From the NCBI GenBank assembly GCA_030272155.1, contig CP126202.1:1426001-1490000 (forward strand): a stretch of 64,000 bases of DNA, read 5' to 3'. A program made the translations under genes and the position numbers. Of this stretch, positions 30,501 to 60,052 are shown one piece after another (position 1 is the stretch's first letter; every line of letters begins with the position of its first letter). This stretch comes from Tetradesmus obliquus (Eukaryota > Chlorophyta > Chlorophyceae > Sphaeropleales > Scenedesmaceae). The notes below the pieces were generated by a model. It was not told the origin of the DNA. It did not search any database and was given only the letters and a program-made list of their open reading frames with translations.

Positions 30501-31950
30501 CAGCGTTTTGCGGGTGGTCTTCGCCAGGTTCATGGGCTGCTGCAGAATGCAAGGTTGGCAGCAGAAGACACCCTGCTCAACTCCTAGTGCCTCGTGCAAT
30601 CAAAAGCTGCACCTCTGCAGCACAACATCAGTGAGTTGCATCAGGCACACGCAGCAGTGTGCTGCGGCACATGCAGCGCTATAACTGAGCATCATGCTGC
30701 TGCTGCTGCTGCTGTCTCCACGCCACCTCGCCCAGTGCGTCACTGACATCTACTGCGGCTGTCACTGAGAACTTTGACGGTCCTTTTGCTGCTGCTGCTG
30801 CTGCTGCTGTCCCCACACACCTTGCCAAGCGCATCGCTGACATCTACTGCTGCTGTCACTGAGAAGTTTAATGGGCCTTTTACTGCTGCTGCTGCTCTCC
30901 ACGCACCTTGCCCAGTGCATCGCTGACGTCTAGTGTTGCAAACTCGCAAGACAGTGCAGGGAAGCTGCGGCAGCATCAACAGCAGCAGCACAGTGCAGCA
31001 GGCGACGGCTGTGTGAGGGGCTTGATGCAAACGTAGTGCTGAGAGAGCAGGCAAGCTGGGCAATTGTATAGCGGTACATGCACTGTTAACTTGCAGTCAG
31101 TCCTAGTATCTTGCAGTGCGCTGTACTTGGTGACTGTCACAGCAAGCATACTGCAGCTGTGTCACCTGTGGGGTGCTGCGCAACAGTCAGCTGCACAAGG
31201 GCAACTGCTGCCAGCACGGCTCACCTAATGTTGAAAGTGATTTTCAGCAGTTCGTTCTGCGGCGATGAATCTACTACTAGCTGCATCGCTGATTGTACCC
31301 GCATGAAGGAAGCCAGCTCCTGCAGCATGGTAAAAAGGACCAGCGCCGCAGTTGGTTGTTCAGTTGCTGTGTATGACAGGCACGGCACTGTACAAACATA
31401 TGCCAGCTCAACATGAAACACGCTGCAGCAGTGATGCGCCAAAGCTCTGCTGCGTGTGATGCTCCTGGTCCTGTGCATGACATGCATGTTGCAATGATGT
31501 CATGCTGCTGCTGGTTGCTGCGCTGCAGCTGCTGTGCTGCACACAGTGACAGAACCCACCAGCACAAGCAGGAGTCCCATCAGCGTAGCTGCTATGATAG
31601 ATATGAAAGAGCCCGTTAATGTGGACTCTGTTAGGTCCCTGCAGCATCAGAGCAGCATACAGGCCAGACATCCAAAAACACACATTGAGTCAGTTCAGTT
31701 GGTGGGCCAGCTGATAGTGCTGATTTGTCTAGTTATCCGCCAACCGCACTGAAAACTGAGCAGCGACAACCATGAAGCATCCTACGCGTCTATGACAGTG
31801 CGATTAGTTTATCCTGCTCCGCAACGGCAAGGACACCGTGTGGCACCAGGCCATGGCATACCACCCGAAGGACAGCAGCACAAGCCGTGCGATCTCTACA
31901 TCAGCTTGCACTCACGTTGGAAGCTTCTTGTAAAAGTCTATACTCTTCAT
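26128..31950 (-). CDS. PDI5-4/Erv46-type ER protein disulfide isomerase (thioredoxin plus ERV domains)
   Basis: Plant/algal protein combining an ERGIC-N/Erv46 scaffold with an inserted thioredoxin domain, expected in the ER–Golgi membrane with the folded part lumenal. Thirteen exons: 31916-31950, 31560-31638, 31225-31319, 30907-30964, 30304-30429, 29732-29881, 29310-29360, 28858-28959, 28323-28473, 27698-27884, 27417-27486, 26853-26993, 26128-26283; 1401 nt, 466 aa. Seen: N-terminus MKSIDFYKKLP, a membrane segment (about 13-38), the ERGIC-N motif FNISFPALSCEFA, the active site APWCHWC (C165, C168), SHTVNSFYFG in the ERV part, a second membrane segment (CAVIGGVFTVAGIL) and a lysine-bearing tail KKLELGKQG. 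The CxxC is complete, whereas as I recall land-plant PDI5-4 has CYWS. Tail to tail with CCT5. Confidence 0.93.
26330..26567 (-). repeat. Three 5' echoes of PDI exon 13
   Basis: Starts at about 26391, 26484 and 26564, each (CTG)n then CAG then a VVVREQPRPWYKFLT-like start, then TTTTGG, upstream of the real exon 26283. The farthest has a stop codon. Confidence 0.93.
26568..26622. repeat. CAG/CTG tract in PDI intron 12
   Basis: About 18 CAG units. On the sense strand it is a CTG tract ending at the acceptor of the outermost exon 13 echo. Confidence 0.95.
27190..27350 (-). repeat. Two 3' echoes of PDI exon 11
   Basis: Copies of LQHTHEHYMQ followed by GTGCG or GTGCA donors, ending at about 27313 and 27194, downstream of the real exon end 27417. 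Confidence 0.9.
28040..28200 (-). repeat. Two 5' echoes of PDI exon 10
   Basis: GFVLVKKVPSTLHF starts at about 28086 with an acceptor. A second copy at about 28197 has lost the AG. Confidence 0.9.
28718..28795 (-). repeat. 3' echo of PDI exon 8
   Basis: Diverged copy of ITAFPSIRV…DIYIN with the GTGAGTTG donor kept. Confidence 0.88.
29374..29443. repeat. GAGT tetranucleotide microsatellite
   Basis: About 17 units of GAGT/GAGTG. On the sense strand it is an ACTC tract just upstream of the exon 7 acceptor, replacing the usual CTG tract. Confidence 0.95.
29968..30039 (-). repeat. 5' echo of PDI exon 6
   Basis: TGCAG acceptor, then WDHLDLTQPINHNDFQTTL, stopping before the thioredoxin active-site half of the exon. 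Confidence 0.92.
30500..30880 (-). repeat. Echoes of PDI exons 5 and 4
   Basis: A 5' echo of exon 5 (MNLAKTTRKTL) starts near 30543. Two 3' echoes of exon 4 (VDVSDALGK with GTGTG or GTGGC donors) end near 30825 and 30730. All lie on the side predicted by the polarity rule. Confidence 0.85.
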
Positions 31951-32500
31951 TCTGCTCTTCACCCCCATCTTGCTGCTCTTCTGACTGGAGAGTGCTGCGG
32001 TTGATTACGGTTCGTGTCACAACAATTCAGCCGATATATAATGTAACAAAAACTGTCGCATTGACACGAGCCGCAATGGGATGTATGCTGCCGAGTCCTG
32101 GGCTGCATCCTTGTCTTCAATCCGCATGTGTCAGTTGCACTACCCCAGCTGACTGAACCACTTGCACATCCAGGGAATTTCATGTTCCTCCTCAACACAC
32201 GGCCCAAACCAGCACCAGACGGTGCCACTTTCAACACTCAATTAGAATGTAGTTCAAGCCTGGAGGCATGCGGGACCTCGAGATTGTGAGTATAAAGCAA
32301 AGGCTCACACCAGCTGATAAGGCTGATGCTGCATCAGGTGGACCATCAGCTGCTCAAGCACTGCAAACACCAACGTAACGTGCATCTAGGCAGTTAACAA
32401 GCCGTCAGCTGAGGTGCTCAACTTCCCAGCAGCACTGATCCGTCCCATTACTGTTGTGCGACACTGCCACAATGTGTCCAAGGCATCGCATCCATGTCTT
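31951..32500. other. PDI5-4 promoter and MARCH 3' flank
   Basis: No gene is seen. ATATAT-containing DNA near 32035 could be promoter-related. Confidence 0.4.
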
Positions 32501-32509
32501 TCACAAAGC

Positions 32510-33004
32510 TGCCCCTGTCCTCGGGTACATCTTCCTGTTTCTCACAACCTATTGCTGCTGCGGCTGCTGTACTAGCAGCTGCTGCTGCTGCTCAACACCG
32601 GCATCTCCTACCCCTGCTGCTGCTCCCTCCAGCTGCCCCTGCCGCTGCTGCCGCATCACCCACTGCAGCCATAGCCCCGCCCTGAGCCGCGCCCGGCAAC
32701 TGCATTGCTGTCCCTTATAAGTCGCTGTCCCTTATAAGAATGCACAGCTGCCGGATGCCCAACCATCTACTATTGCTGTGGCTGCTGCTCCTGTTGCTGC
32801 TGCTCGACACCAGCGTCTCCTGCCGCTGCTGCTGCTGCTGCTCCTGCTGCCTCCAACTGCCCCTGCCGCTGCTGCCGCATCACCCACGGCAACCGCAGCC
32901 GCCGCCTCAGCCCCGCCCGCCGCTGCATAGCTATCCCTTCCGTGCTTTTACATGTTCCAGATGCCCAACCGTCTACTGCTGCGGCTGCGGCTGCTGTACT
33001 TGCA

Positions 33005-33038
<34 letters not shown>

Positions 33039-33180
33039 AACACCTGTTTCTCCTACCCCTGCTGCTGCTGCTGCTGCTTCTCCGATCTGTGCTTGCCGCA
33101 GCTGCCGCAACACCCAAGGCAACCGCAGCCTCCTCCTTATCCCTGCCCGCCACTGCGGCTGCCGCTGCATCACCGCCCTC
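32510..33180 (-). repeat. Three tandem copies of a ~220-bp unit at the MARCH 3' end
   Basis: Units near 32530-32690, 32750-32920 and 32960-33150 share CTGCCCCTGCCGCTGCTGCC and GATGCCCAACC blocks and CTG runs. The right-most unit is the coding 3' end of the MARCH gene; the others lie downstream, as 3' echoes do. Confidence 0.75.
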
Positions 33181-35529
33181 ACTGCTGCTGCAAGCACGCG
33201 GTAGCCCCGCGCCTGGCAGGCTTCTGCTGCCAGCAGCCGCACCAGGCAGCGCAGCAGCAGCCGGCAGCTGTGCGAGAGTGCTGACAGCTTGCCTGAGCCT
33301 AGCATGGGAAGGAACACCAGCTGCGCCATCATGCCGCCTGCAGTCAAAGCAACAATATTTTCAACTGTTGGTAACGACAGCATAACAGCCAGATAGCTGA
33401 GCAGCTTGCCTGAGCCGAGCATTGGAAGGAAGACCACGTGAGGTGCACCATCATGCCACCTGCGGTCAACACTTGTCAGTGTTGGTCAAAAGAAAAGATG
33501 CAGCACAAATCACCCCGAACGCGTCTGTTTGCACTGACAGGCATACAGGCATGTTCTTGCAGAGAGGGACGCGCGCCTTGGCATCAACGACGTGATAATG
33601 TGCCAGTTTAAATCAATCATGCACTTGCTGCGGCGGTTCTCCACGAGACACACGCATTCTCCCAAACACATTGTATGAAGTGATAATCCAGCCATACAAT
33701 GCTGACAGCGGGCTGGCTCACCGATGGTTGCTCCCAGAGCCATGCCTGCAAACGCGTCTGCATTTGGCGGCTGTGGCGTCAGCGCCATCAGCGCAGTGTA
33801 CCAATACACCTGCAGGGCACAGCAGCATTCACAGGATAGTCAGCAGCCATGGAAGCAGTTTACAGGCGATCATACAGGCATGCGGGCACCAGTGCACATG
33901 TGAGGCGCAGCACAGGTTGCATGGCATGAGCGACGCAAGCACAATGTAAGCTGGCATCAGCAGTGCTGTGCAGGCTCTCTAGCAAGTACGAGCATGGTGA
34001 TTTCGGAAGACAGCATGCCGTGGCTGCAAAACAGCTTGCGCACAAGTACTGGTAAATGACTGTGACATTCTTGGCTGGCAGGTCGCCTGCAGGCAGAGCA
34101 AGGCAGCTGCCATACGTTGTAGCCTTTCTCTCCCATTCGTCCCTACCTGCACCATAGTAGCACTGTCAAAGCGCTGCCTGATCGCATCCAGCACTTCCTT
34201 ATTGCTGCTGCTGCTGCTGCCACTTGCCAGCTGCTTCACTGCAGCAGCAGCACCGTTGAGCGGAATGCTGACTGACAGGTGGTGCTGCAGCAGCTGCTGC
34301 TCCTGTGGCGTCTGCACGCGCTGCCGCCTCTGCTGCTGCTGCTGCTGCTGCGGTACTGGCCAGCCTACTGCTGCTGCCCCACTGGCAGCACCCACCCTAC
34401 CAGTGGTGTAATATGGCAGTGCTGCTGCGCCTGTTGCTGCTGGGCCGGCTGCCGGTCCCGTGATGCATGAAGCAGGGTACTGTATGCTGCGGTATATTGC
34501 ATACGCACGCAGCAGCCCGCTAGCAGCCACATACGCCCTGTAGGCTCCATGAATGATGGATGCTACTGTAAAGGGATCCTGCCAGACGCCTGGCAGCAGC
34601 TGCTGCTGCTGCTCTTGGCCGGCAATGATGCTGCGCACTGCTGTGCTGCTGTATTTGGCCTTGCAGATTTCGCATCTGATGGAGCGGCGAGACCTGCCTT
34701 GCTGACGCGTCACCTCTAGCCAGTGCTGCAAGTTTTTTTGCAAACAATTGATTGCAGCAGTAATGACAGCAGCAGCGAGTGGTGAGTGGTTGAAGAGACA
34801 TGAGGCATTGCCCTGCTGACGTGTCACGTCTAGCCAGTGCTGCGGTTGACTGCAGCAGCGATTGCAGCAGTGGCGATCGCAGCAATGATGGTAGCAGTGA
34901 GTGCCAAGTAGGTAGGTGCGCCAGACACTTGCAGGCAAGCGTGAACAACCTGGTGACATACGTTGTATTTCAATGTTTCATGCGGCTACACTGCTTCCAA
35001 TGCTGCTGCATGCTTCGGCGGGGTCAGAAAGGTGTGCACTGCTGAGTTGGTGCTTGCAGGAAGCGCTGCAACTCCTGCTGTTCCTCTGCATGGCAGCTTG
35101 CCTACAATGCCAGCACACGCATTTCAATTGGATTTAAAAACGAGACCGGCAGGTCCGCACCACTACAGTACATGTAGTAGGCTACAAACATCATGTGCCA
35201 GGTCAGCACTGCTGCTGCTGCTGCTGCCACTGCCATGTCAACTCCCAACACTACTGGTCGTCATGGTCTCAGCACACCCCAACAGTACATACAACTAGAT
35301 CGTCGGCAGCTGTTCAGCAGATCAAAGCGCAGCTGTGGCTCACCTGCAGGCAGCCAAAGTGCACAAACTCCATGCTGCCTCTGCACTGGCAGGGGCTGAT
35401 GAGCTGCCCGCCCTCATCCTCGCCTCCCCAGCAAAGCCTGCAGCGTGGCTGATTGCTGTCAAGAGAGCGGCAGCTAGATACCCTGCTGACCTCCGCTGCG
35501 GGTGCTGCAGCTGTTTCGTTGGTGGACAT
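32973..35529 (-). CDS. RING-CH (MARCH-type) membrane E3 ubiquitin ligase
   Basis: Four exons (35344-35529, 34147-34725, 33722-33809, 32973-33337) give 405 aa. The N-terminal RINGv finger is complete with C4HC3 spacing: C30, C33, C47, C49, H57, C60, C80, C83. HWLEV after the sixth ligand and CEICKAKY at the end are typical of the family. Two hydrophobic stretches follow (about 105-135 and in exon 3), separated by an Ala/Gln-rich linker, so a tail-anchored or polytopic membrane ligase is inferred. The substrate is unknown. The C-terminus becomes Gln-rich just before the stop and merges with a triplicated repeat downstream, so the exact C-terminus is uncertain. The gene diverges from the ProRS gene over 670 bp. 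Confidence 0.85.
33400..33459 (-). repeat. 5' echo of MARCH exon 4
   Basis: CCGCAG acceptor, then GGMM, then a frameshifted copy of the LVFLPMLGSGKL sequence. Confidence 0.85.
34805..34839 (-). repeat. 5' echo of MARCH exon 2
   Basis: CCGCAG acceptor, then HWLDVTRQQG, upstream of the real exon 34725 (HWLEVTRQQG). Confidence 0.88.
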
Positions 35530-36199
35530 GCTGGGAGTGTGAGTGCGAGTGACTAATGCATGGATACTGAGAAGCGTTCGTGATCGCACCTACAGCTAAG
35601 TGAACTGTATCTGACAGGTTTGCGTCGATGGTAGGACAACTAGCTGCTCTTACGGCACGGCGAAAGCCCTGAGGGGACCGTTCGGTGTCATAACAGAACC
35701 GTAAACGGCACGCAAGCAATATATATAGTAAAAGAGACCATTTTAAGCTGTATTGCTTGCGTTTCATGCTTCCTGCCGCAAACCTGCTGCCACGACAAAA
35801 AAGGTGGGCTTCGGCTTTGTGCCTGCTCATTGGCTACTTACTCAATTGCTATTGATTGATTATTGTTAACTCTTTGACTTGAATGACTCGTCTTTGTCAG
35901 TGGATGTATTGTCTGCAGTGCTGAACTCCCTGGTCACCCCTGGTGCTGTGCCAGGCACTTGTCTGCGGTGACAAATTCACCACCAAACAACGAGTGCGTG
36001 ACATTCTATCACATCAGATTCACATCTGTCACTTACAACACGTCGCTGGCTATCTGTACCTGCAGGTATCAGTTGTGGCTTGGCAGCAGCAGCAGCTCAG
36101 GCTGTGTGTGGCACCAGAGTTGCCAGAAACAGCACAGGATCAGTGCTGCTGCTAGGAGCACAGCAATATAGTATCAAGCAGCTGGAAACAAACGTACCA
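35530..36199. promoter_or_regulatory. Bidirectional promoter region, MARCH / ProRS
   Basis: 670 bp between divergent starts. AATATATATAG near 35728-35738 is TATA-like, but no transcript start can be assigned. Confidence 0.5.
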
Positions 36200-44622
<8,423 letters not shown>

Positions 44623-44737
44623 TGCAGCGGCAGCTGCACAGTTGAAATGACGGTGCTATGTTGCGTTGTAGCTAGAGATGCTGGTGCATGTGTGTGACGG
44701 TGCACGCTTTTGAGTGGTGTTTGGAGACGGACATGTG

Positions 44738-44850
44738 TGTAACAAGACGCGGATCAAGGAGGGCTGCATGCCACGCTGCTTCATGTTCGCTGCGCTGCTT
44801 CCCCTTGAGCAGCCTGCTAGGCCCCACACTGCTTCATGACCTTTTGGTCC
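44738..44850 (+). repeat. 3' echo of ProRS exon 11 in the 3' UTR, with TGTAA signal
   Basis: TGTAA at 44738-44742 is a candidate poly(A) signal 116 bp after the stop. It is followed by a damaged copy of the exon 11 middle (CTGCGCTGCTTCCCC and CACTGCTTCATGACC). Confidence 0.75.
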
Positions 44851-45530
44851 CAGCCAGAGATTGCCTGACCGCCTTGACACGCGACCTTCGCTGCAAAGCG
44901 AGAAAACTCAAGTGAGCAGCAACTGTTCCTGTTACACCCGCAAATGATCATCAATCATCCCACAGGGCAGCTGCAGCTGCATAGCTGTGCACTCAAGACT
45001 TCAGCTGTTATTGTGGCGTGCCTGCATAGCAACAGCATACTTGAAATAGTAACAGCATACTTTAAACTGCAAAATGCCATGCTACTGCAGTGCCCACCAT
45101 CAATGATTGTATAAACATGGGGCACCAAGATGGCAAGACAGCTTGCAACAAACATAGTACTACACCACAGATCCACATTTCAACACCACATGTGCACACC
45201 ATTCACAACCTTATGTACAGAACGCACGCCTCTGGGAGACACACACATGCGTTCACGACATCATATGGCATGGCCACTTCTACATCACTCTATCTTACGC
45301 AAGCAGCAGCTTACCAGACCAGTGGCTTGAGGCCAGCGGCCACTGCTGTGCATCAAGCTACACAGACGCAGTAAAACGCTGCTACAGTTGGGTTCTCATA
45401 CCGTTGTTGTTGTTGAGTTCTTGGGAAATTGTCTCTCACAGCAGCAGCAGCAGCACCTGGCATGCATCATGCAGGGCTGCTTGCCGCAAAACCATGTCCA
45501 CAGAGCATACCATAGGGCATGAGCTGAGAT
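44850..45530. other. Intergenic region between convergent ProRS and GH31 genes
   Basis: No gene is recognised. TTACA near 44933 could be a distant poly(A) signal for the GH31 gene. Confidence 0.45.
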
Positions 45531-45533
45531 CAC

Positions 45534-46135
45534 ATGCGCAAGGCACGCACTGAAACAGGGCATGCCACAGGGCGCGCACTGCAATCACATGCCACAGGGC
45601 ACGCACTGCAATCTCATGCCACAGGGCACGCACTGCAATCTCATGCCACAGGGCACGCACTGAAGTCACATGCCACAGGGCATGCACTGCATTCACAGGC
45701 ACAGGGCGTGCACTGAAACGTAACATGCCTTGAAACCACATGCCACAGTGCATGCACTGCAATCACATGGCGCAAGGCACGCATTGAAACAAGACATGCC
45801 ACAAGGCGCACAATGCAACAGGACATGCCACAAGGCATGGACTGCATTCACATGCCACAGTGCGTGCACTGAAACAGGACATGCCACAGGGCACGCCATG
45901 TAATCACATGACCCTGTATAGGGCACGCACTGAAACAGGACATGCCACAGGGCACGCACTGCAATCACATGCTGCAAAGCACGCACTGACACAGCACAAC
46001 AGGACATGCCATGCAACCACAGGCCACAGGGCTCGCACTGACATACAGCATGCCATGAAACCACATGCCACAGGGCACGCACTGCAATCACATGCCACAG
46101 GGCACGCACTGAAATATCTATCAGCCGTTGAAAGG
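45534..46135. repeat. 27-bp minisatellite, about 20 units
   Basis: The consensus is CATGCCACAGGGCACGCACT followed by GCAATCA. Units of 27 bp keep one frame open on both strands for long stretches, an effect of length and composition rather than a gene. Several units carry GAAACAGGA in place of GCAATCA, giving a higher-order pattern. It lies in the 3' flank of the GH31 gene. Confidence 0.95.
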
Positions 46136-46202
46136 GCCAATCCAAAACACCTACGCTAGCACAGTTAAACTCAACATCTAGATATATCTATATCCCTGCG
46201 GA

Positions 46203-55333
<9,131 letters not shown>

Positions 55334-56557
55334 GGCTCGAACGTATACTGTTTGCTGCACGGTGGTCAAGTGTGCAGAAATGTAGTTTGCGCGCCAAACC
55401 GATCGTGCAGTATAACTAGCTCAAATACGTCCTAATCCTGGTACAACTGCTGTGATTGAGTTTGAACACATATGCTGCGCTCAGCGAGGCATTTATAGGC
55501 GAGCGCGTTATAACCAGCCATATGACGGCCTGCTCTTGGCTTCCCTACAATCAACAATTCCTACCACTAAAAAAAGTGATCAAACATCAGTCTGTTGATT
55601 TCTTGTCACGATCAACGTCAGTTCACCTTGATGTCGAAAGCCACGACATAGGCATGAAATCGTGCGGGCTGCATGTAGCTGGCGCGCGCTTGAGTTTACT
55701 AGTTTTAATAAATAAAACATTAGCACTGCTTGCGTCCAGCTTGCGCTTACTTGCTGCGTGGGAAGTGTCACAAATCAACTGAACGTTGGTCCTGGCCCGC
55801 GTTCTCTCTGCTTCTGGTGCACGTTAACAGCACAATTGGACGAGAAACGCTCACGAAAACACATTGGTTGATTTTCAAGCCCATTTCAGACAGTTTTGCT
55901 ACAGAGACAGCATTACCTTGAATTGGATGGCCCATCCTGGCGACACACCATAACATATCATCAACAGTCCAGCACCAAGCAGTGCTGCCAGCCAGCCTAT
56001 AGGCTATAGCTATAGGCTACTGCCCCTATTCTAAACTAGAGGAGGGGGGGAGGATGTGTGAGAGTCAGGTTGAGATCGAGATCCCAGGTCCAGACCCAGG
56101 TGTACCCAGCAGCACGCCGCATATGATGCTGTCGTGGTCAGCACCCATGATTTGAACTTCGGTTGAAGCCAATCCGTGACACACTTTGATAACGCCAGGC
56201 AAGCTGACTCAGCTCAGCAGCCATGGCTGAGCTGGCCAGTTGATCATCACATTTTGAAGTTACACAAGTAACCTTGCATCAACCGCCACAGTGGCAGTGC
56301 CAGCGCCGTCGTTGAACATCTACACATGCCTGCTGCTACTCTGTGAGCAGCCATCCCACATGTTCACACACGTAATCTTGCAAATGCGTTCGCACATGCC
56401 TCTTACGCATGGTTCTCCAGCACATACAAGTCTCGCAGCACATGGGTCTTGCCAGCAACAGCCATCCGTCTCATAAATCTCACCGTGTTCTCACCGTGTT
56501 CTCGCATGTATTCTCGCACTTGACGCCTCGGGCAAATGAATGTCTTGCCACACATGA
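55334..56557. other. GH31 promoter and MYND gene 3' UTR
   Basis: No gene is recognised. TTACA at 56260-56264 (TGTAA on the minus strand), about 295 bp after the MYND stop, is a candidate poly(A) signal. Confidence 0.5.
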
Positions 56558-58394
56558 TCAAACACAGGTCTCACCAGCAGCAGCCATGCGCCGGCATGCA
56601 CGCTTATGCCGCCGCCAGTCAGCCGTCTGGCAGGCAGCGCTGCAGTAGCGGCAGCGGCAGCCGGCGCACGCCTTGCTGGCAGCTGCCGCCTCGCTCACTC
56701 CAGCCAGGTTCTCACAGCCGGGGTTGTTGCACACCACGGGCAGTGGTGGTGCTGCTGCCAGCGCCCTGCACAGCTCCAAGGATGTTGCATAGTGCTGGTC
56801 CACCTGGGCCCTAGGAAGCATGCGGTGGCCGTGTTCCCCATGCCGATCGACCAGCATTCCAAGCACTGCCTGATACTCAGCCATTGCTGCTGTCCAGCGA
56901 GGGTTTGACTGCTGCAGGTTCAGCAGGTAGCCCCACGTCACCTGCTGGCCGCTGCCGGACGCTGCATTGCGTGTGCTGCTGCTGCTGCTGCTGCTGCCGG
57001 TGTCGTCAGCGGCGGCTGCTGCGGTATGGCTGCTGCTAGCCTCGGCACTGCTGGCGCCTGGTGCGCTCCCTTCAGCTGTGGCTGCTCCTTCCTCTTCTGC
57101 TGCTGCTGCTGCTGTCCAGCTGACCTTTCTTATGATGTCCCAGATCCACAGCGAAGCCCACAGCACGCAGCGCTGCCACACCTGGCACCACTGCTCGTCC
57201 GCAGAGCCGATCAGGCTCTCCAGGTACCCGATTGCAGCTGCATCGACAGTGCTGCCATCTGAGGTCATCCCCCAGTGCACACAGAAGGACGGCTGAGCAG
57301 CAAGCGAGTCATGCAGCAGCTGAGGCCCTGCTGCCTCAACTGCATCTGCCAGCTGCACCAGGCTGCGGGCGAGAGCCGCAGCCAGCAGCACAGAGCTCGC
57401 ATGCACCTGGCGGCTGCTGCTGCTGCTGCTGCTGCTGCTGGCAGCCATTACTGCTGTGTGCTGCTGTGCAGGAGCAGGAAACATCGCACCGATTAAAGGG
57501 GGAGCTGCTGCCAGGAAGTGAACAGCAGCACCACTCTCTGCTGCTGCTGCTGCAGGCGGCCCCTGCTGCATGCTGACTGCTGCTTTGATGTACTGCGATG
57601 CCCGTTTGACCAGGCTGCTCAGGGCAGACGCCAGTCCAGCCACTGCTGCTGTGTTGCTGAGTGCTGCATCAAAGCCCAGCACTGCTTTCACTGCAGGTGA
57701 CAGCAGCTGGCCAGCTGCCAGCATGTCGTGCGGGCACAGCTGGTCTGTGCGCATGCAGCAGTCAATGAGGGCTGTGTAGGCCTCCGGGTGTGCTGCTGCT
57801 AGCGCGTCCAAGCCACCCGGCTGCCCTGCTGCTACAACACATTAGCAGCACCGTTGCAGCACAAAATGCAAGGTTTCAGGAGCTTCCTCTGTCCTACGAC
57901 ACACAACAGTGCAGTCACAGTTGCTGTGGTGGATGCCAGGATGGACATACATGTCTGCCTACTAAATGCCAGTGAAAGCAGCACATATGATAAACGCAAA
58001 CCCATGCATATACTTCGCCTGCAACATGAATTTCAACACCTGCATGCCTGCAATCCCAAATCCCAAGAGCACTGCAGCGACCGGGCCGAGCAAAGCTTAC
58101 ATGAAGAGACGTTTCCCGCAGCTGTCACGCCCTCCGCAGCAGCCCTCAGCGCATACAGCTGCGTAGCGCCGTCAAACAGTTCGTCTATCTCTTTTGTGGA
58201 GAGTGCCTGCCACCTGAACAGCTTGAGCAGCTGCACCGGTGCTGCCAGCGCCTGCAGCAGCTGCAGCCCTGCCTGCTGCAGCACCTCGGGCGGCAGGCAC
58301 CTGCCGCCTGCACACTGCATGGCCAGCCTGATCTGTGTTGCCAGCAGGCCGTTGATATCTGACACCATGGTCAGCGCATCCTTTTCTTCCATCA

Positions 58395-58461
<67 letters not shown>

Positions 58462-60015
58462 CACCTCGTCAGCAGCCAGCAGCTGCAGCTGCAGCACCAG
58501 CCGCACAGCAGCTGGCGACAGCATGACGGCTTCGCCTGACTGCTGCTGGTTCCTGCAGCGGCCCCACTGCTGCAAGCTGATGCTGAGCACAGCAGCAGAC
58601 ATGTTGGCTCGAGCCCATAGCGGAGGCAATTGCACGCCTAGGTTAATACTGTGCTCTGGCAAGACAGCCGCTGCTGCATCCAGGTATGCCTGGGTACCTG
58701 GCAGCGGCATGTCTTGGTGGAAGGCAGGGATGGGCAGCAGCTGCAGCAGTGCCCCTGTCCTTGACCTTTGCTGCTGCTGCTGCTGCTGCTGCTGCTGTGC
58801 CTCATGCTGCTGGTGCAGCAGCGTGACAGTAGCGACCAGCAGCTGCAGCAGCAACGCCTGAACTGCTTGGTCGACCAGCAGCTGCTCTGTCACCGCTGCA
58901 ACAGCTGCCGGCAGCTGCTGCTGCTGCTCCTGCTGCTCATGTGAGTCGCCAAGCCTGATTATAAACCCTGCAGCAGCACACTGCACACGGATGTATGCTG
59001 AGTGCGGGCTGTTGCTGATGCTGCTGCCATTGCTGCTGCTGCTGTTGCTGCTGGCACTGCTGCTGCCAGCTGTGCTTAAGCCCGCAGCTGCAGCTGGCAG
59101 GAGTGCCCCGCAGCGCTGCACCTCCTGCAGCAGACTCAGTGTTGCTTGCAGGACAGTGTGCTGCAGTGCGTCAGGCACTAGCGCGCGTGAGCAGCGAAGT
59201 GCAACATCTGTCACGCTCAACAGGGCCCGGCTGGAATCCAACAGCGACTGACAAGGCGACCAAGGCTCTAACTTGCCCTTACACTGCTGGCTGATGGCCT
59301 GCATCAGCGGCAGCAAGTTTGTGTGCATGCTGCTGAACAGCCCTGCGTAGCGCGCACAACAGCAGCAACAGCAGCAGCAGCAGGAACATATCACAGTGCT
59401 GCCAAGACCCCAGCAGCTGCCACTGCCGGTGTGTGAGTACAATTCATCAAGTGCCGCAAGGTGTTTTTAGGCCCTTGTGCACAAGAGTGTGACATATGAG
59501 ACATGAGCATGGCATGACGTATGAGACTACACAGGGCAGTGCCAGTACAACCTGCAACAGCATGAGTGATGTGCAGCTGCCTGAGGTACAATGACTGTGG
59601 CAGCAGCAGCAGCAGCATGCTGGCGTGTTATGGGGTTCTGTTCACAGGTGCCGGTTGGCGGTAGCGTGGAGGCAAGCAGCACACAGGCAATCCTTTCACA
59701 GTCACGCCAGGCGCGCACCTGACTGCTCCAGCTGCTGCAGCATTGCTGCTGCCAGCGCTGCTACGTTGCAGCCTGGCTGAGCCACTGCAGCAGCATCGAT
59801 GAGCTTGGTGCTCATCATATCTAAGCATGTGCAGCCTAGAGCCCACAAACGTGCTGTAGAGGACGCTGCATTTGTAGACGTTGTCTGCTGCCGCTGCTGC
59901 AGCAGCAGCAGGCCAAACTGCAGCTGCTCTGGCCGCTGCTGCAGCCAGGCCAGCAGGGTGCCTGCGCTGCGGGCTGCCTGGTGACGCAGCAGCAGGCCTA
60001 GCGTGCGGCCTGGCG

Positions 60016-60052
<37 letters not shown>

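Noticed and set aside
45534-46135. CRISPR array
   Set aside because: The 27-bp units abut without unique spacers and the genome is eukaryotic. It is a minisatellite.
45860-46159. Protein-coding gene in the 27-bp repeat
   Set aside because: Frames are open on both strands only because the unit is a multiple of three and lacks stops; no start context or splice structure supports a gene.
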